Source of the DNA: Pseudomonas viridiflava
GTDB lineage: Bacteria > Pseudomonadota > Gammaproteobacteria > Pseudomonadales > Pseudomonadaceae
Assembly (NCBI RefSeq): GCF_900589395.1
Contig: NZ_UUIS01000001.1
Location: 122,603-186,602, forward strand
Length of the DNA stretch: 64,000 nucleotides
Direction of reading: 5' to 3'
Shown here: positions 62,089-64,000 of the stretch, piece after piece
Position numbering within the stretch: position 1 is the stretch's first letter
Layout: the number at the start of each line of letters is the position of its first letter
Translations under genes and position numbers: made by a program
The notes under the pieces: generated by a model
The model's database searches: none
Told to the model about the DNA's origin: nothing
Seen by the model: the letters and a program-made list of their open reading frames with translations, nothing else

Positions 62089-63318
62089 TCAGATATCCAG
62101 CAGCAGACGCGCCGGATCTTCCAGCAGGTTCTTGATGGTAACGAGGAAGGTCACGGCTTCTTTACCGTCGATCAGGCGGTGATCGTAGGACAGGGCCAGG
62201 TACATCATCGGGCGGATCACGACCTGGCCGTTGATGGCCATGGGGCGCTGCAGAATGTTGTGCATGCCCAGGATCGCGGCCTGCGGCGGGTTGACGATCG
62301 GGGTCGACATCATCGAGCCGAAGGTGCCGCCGTTGGTGATGGTGAAGGTGCCGCCAGTCATTTCGTCGATCGACAGCTTGCCGTCACGGGCCTTCTTGCC
62401 GAAGGTGGCGATGCCGCCTTCGATTTCTGCCAGGCTCATGTGCTCGGCGTTGCGCAGTACCGGCACCACCAGACCGCGGTCACTGGAAACGGCAACGCCG
62501 ATGTCCGCATAACCGTGGTAGACGATGTCGTTGCCGTCGATCGAGGCGTTCACGGCCGGGAAGCGCTTGAGCGCTTCGGTCGCAGCCTTGACGAAGAAGG
62601 ACATGAAGCCCAGGCGCACGCCGTTGTGCGACTTCTCGAACAGGTCCTTGTACTTGGAACGCAGCGCCATGACTTCGGTCATGTCGACTTCGTTGAACGT
62701 GGTCAGCATCGCCATGTTCGACTGGGCTTCGACCAGACGCTTGGCAACGGTGGCCCGTACACGGGTCATCGGTACGCGCTTCTCGGTACGGTCGCCGGCA
62801 GCCACGACGGGTGCGGCAGCGGCAGGCTTGGCAGCCGGTGCGGCAGCCGGAGCGGATTTCTTCGCTTCGACGGCAGCAACGATGTCTTCCTTGGTGATGC
62901 GACCGTCCTTGCCGGTGCCTTTGACACTGGCCAGGTTGATGCCGTTTTCTTCTGCCAGCTTGCGGGCAGCCGGGGCTGCGATCGCGTCCTCATCACCGGC
63001 GGCCGGGGCGGCAGCAGGTGCGGCAGCGGCGCCTAGAGCAGCCGCTGGTGCAGGAGCAGCCGCTGGAGCGGCGGCAGTGGCGCCGGCGTCCAGGGTGGCA
63101 ATCAGTTCGTTGGAGAGGACGATGTCGCCCTCGCCTTTCACGATCGACGCCAGCACGCCGTCTGCTTCGGCCAGGACTTCGAGGACAACCTTGTCAGTCT
63201 CGATATCGACCAGCAGCTCGTCGCGCTTCACCGCTTCGCCCGGTTGCTTGTGCCACTTGGAAATGGTGCCGTCGGCAACGGATTCCGGGAAAGAGGGGGC
63301 TTTGATCTCGATAGCCAT
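62089..63318 (-). CDS. sucB: 2-oxoglutarate dehydrogenase complex E2 (dihydrolipoyl succinyltransferase)
   Basis: 409 aa from ATG 63318 (AAGGA 11 bases upstream). One lipoyl domain with the modified Lys in [14 protein letters not shown], an Ala/Pro linker, the peripheral subunit-binding domain ([32 protein letters not shown]) and the catalytic core with the His in [15 protein letters not shown]. Transfers succinyl groups to CoA. Called kgdB in P. putida. Confidence 0.97.
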   Translation of the reverse strand: MAIEIKAPSFPESVADGTISKWHKQPGEAVKRDELLVDIETDKVVLEVLAEADGVLASIVKGEGDIVLSNELIATLDAGATAAAPAAAPAPAAALGAAAAPAAAPAAGDEDAIAAPAARKLAEENGINLASVKGTGKDGRITKEDIVAAVEAKKSAPAAAPAAKPAAAAPVVAAGDRTEKRVPMTRVRATVAKRLVEAQSNMAMLTTFNEVDMTEVMALRSKYKDLFEKSHNGVRLGFMSFFVKAATEALKRFPAVNASIDGNDIVYHGYADIGVAVSSDRGLVVPVLRNAEHMSLAEIEGGIATFGKKARDGKLSIDEMTGGTFTITNGGTFGSMMSTPIVNPPQAAILGMHNILQRPMAINGQVVIRPMMYLALSYDHRLIDGKEAVTFLVTIKNLLEDPARLLLDI

Positions 63319-63359
63319 TATCTGTAATTCCTTAATTCGGTTTCTAATGCACGAAGGCG

Positions 63360-64000
63360 TTAAACAGTGAAGGCATCTTGCAGCAGTTTTTCCTGCTGCT
63401 CGGCGTGTATCGAAGCGTAGCCACAAGCCGGTGCGGCAGAGGCATCACGACCGGCATACTCGAGCACGAGGTTGCGGTTGTGATTGCCGATGCTGCGGCG
63501 CAGGTGATGCTGGCTGCTGTACCACGCGCCCTGGTTCATCGGCTCTTCCTGACACCAGACCACGTGCTTGAGGTTGGCATAAGGCGCGATGGCCTCCATC
63601 AGGTCGTCCTCAGGGAACGGATACAGCTGTTCGATACGCACGATGGCGATGTCTTCACGACCTTCGGCACGGCGCTTCTCGAGCAGATCGTAGTAGACCT
63701 TGCCGCTGCACAGGACCAGACGCTCGACCTTGGCAGGATCCTGGGTGTCGATTTCCGGGATCACGGTCTGGAACGAACCATGTGCCAGATCTTCCAGGGT
63801 CGAGATGGCCAGTTTGTGACGCAGCAGCGACTTGGGCGACAGCACGACCAGCGGCTTGCGCAGCGGGCGGATGACCTGGCGACGCAGCAAGTGGTAGATC
63901 TGTGCCGGCGTGGTCGGTACGCAAACCTGGATGTTGTGCTCGGCGCACAGCTGCAGGTAACGCTCCAGACGTGCAGACGAGTGCTCCGGGCCCTGCCCTT
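63360..64000 (-). CDS. sucA: 2-oxoglutarate dehydrogenase E1 component, 3' end (last 213 codons)
   Basis: Partial; the gene enters from the right edge and stops at 63360. The visible part begins [17 protein letters not shown] and includes [27 protein letters not shown], the E1 signature [14 protein letters not shown], and [11 protein letters not shown]. It decarboxylates 2-oxoglutarate with thiamine diphosphate. Forty-one bases separate its stop from the sucB start, so it heads the sucAB-lpdG-sucCD unit. Confidence 0.96.
   Translation of the reverse strand, partial: GQGPEHSSARLERYLQLCAEHNIQVCVPTTPAQIYHLLRRQVIRPLRKPLVVLSPKSLLRHKLAISTLEDLAHGSFQTVIPEIDTQDPAKVERLVLCSGKVYYDLLEKRRAEGREDIAIVRIEQLYPFPEDDLMEAIAPYANLKHVVWCQEEPMNQGAWYSSQHHLRRSIGNHNRNLVLEYAGRDASAAPACGYASIHAEQQEKLLQDAFTV

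Overview
The window looks like chromosome of a Pseudomonas, most like the P. putida / P. fluorescens lineages. The reasons are its high GC content, the block sucA-sucB-lpdG-sucC-sucD next to brnQ and htpG, an OprD-family porin, many FecI/FecR and LysR/GntR/AraC-type regulators, and REP/REPIN palindromes in the intergenic gaps. This is inferred from gene content; no marker such as rRNA is present. I see no tRNA, rRNA, CRISPR array, phage gene or transposase. All genes listed are intact, except those cut by the window edges (positions 2-124 and the sucA end at 63360-64000).

Layout. 1-6.5 kb: a converging gene tail, a small conserved protein, a YoaE-type TerC/CBS membrane protein, a small membrane protein, a large nested inverted-repeat element, and a helicase IV (HelD)-like protein with a C-terminal zinc ribbon. 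6.6-9.7 kb: an HprSR-like two-component system (minus strand), divergent from a periplasmic HbpS/GlcG-family protein and a periplasmic hydroxyisourate hydrolase, with one CusR/HprR-type box between them. 9.8-20.9 kb: a catabolic island with an MFS transporter, an enolase-superfamily dehydratase-like enzyme, a complete peptide/nickel-type ABC importer, a KdgM-type outer-membrane channel and two divergent FCD/GntR regulators. It probably handles an acidic sugar or a similar carboxylate. 21.1-24.3 kb: a cobalamin riboswitch leading a BtuFCD-like ABC importer. 24.3-28.6 kb: LysR regulator/MDR oxidoreductase pair, AraC regulator, and an arylformamidase-like alpha/beta hydrolase, with a repeated TATCCGGATA palindrome. 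28.9-32.0 kb: rlhA (tRNA/rRNA-modification type U32 family), an HD phosphohydrolase and a GNAT acetyltransferase.

32.2-35.4 kb: assimilatory nitrite reductase nirBD behind a sigma-54 promoter and a structured leader with terminator. 35.6-39.3 kb: OprD porin, REPIN, topoisomerase III. 39.3-44.3 kb: an AcoR-type sigma-54 activator divergent from an IolG-like dehydrogenase, a hydroxypyruvate-isomerase-family protein and a sugar-binding protein. The intergenic region carries a 10-bp inverted repeat, a consensus IHF site and a consensus -24/-12 promoter in textbook order. 44.4-52.8 kb: YghX-type hydrolase and an iron/siderophore uptake locus running ECF sigma - FecR - TonB receptor - FecCD permease - ATPase - binding protein. 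52.9-64 kb: dienelactone hydrolase, htpG with a sigma-32-type promoter, a small lipoprotein, brnQ, and the 2-oxoglutarate dehydrogenase / succinyl-CoA synthetase genes of the TCA cycle.

The parts most worth a second look are the redox locus at 6.6-9.7 kb, the sigma-54 sugar operon at 39.3-44.3 kb, the nirB leader, and the acid-sugar island with two apparently different GntR operator types.
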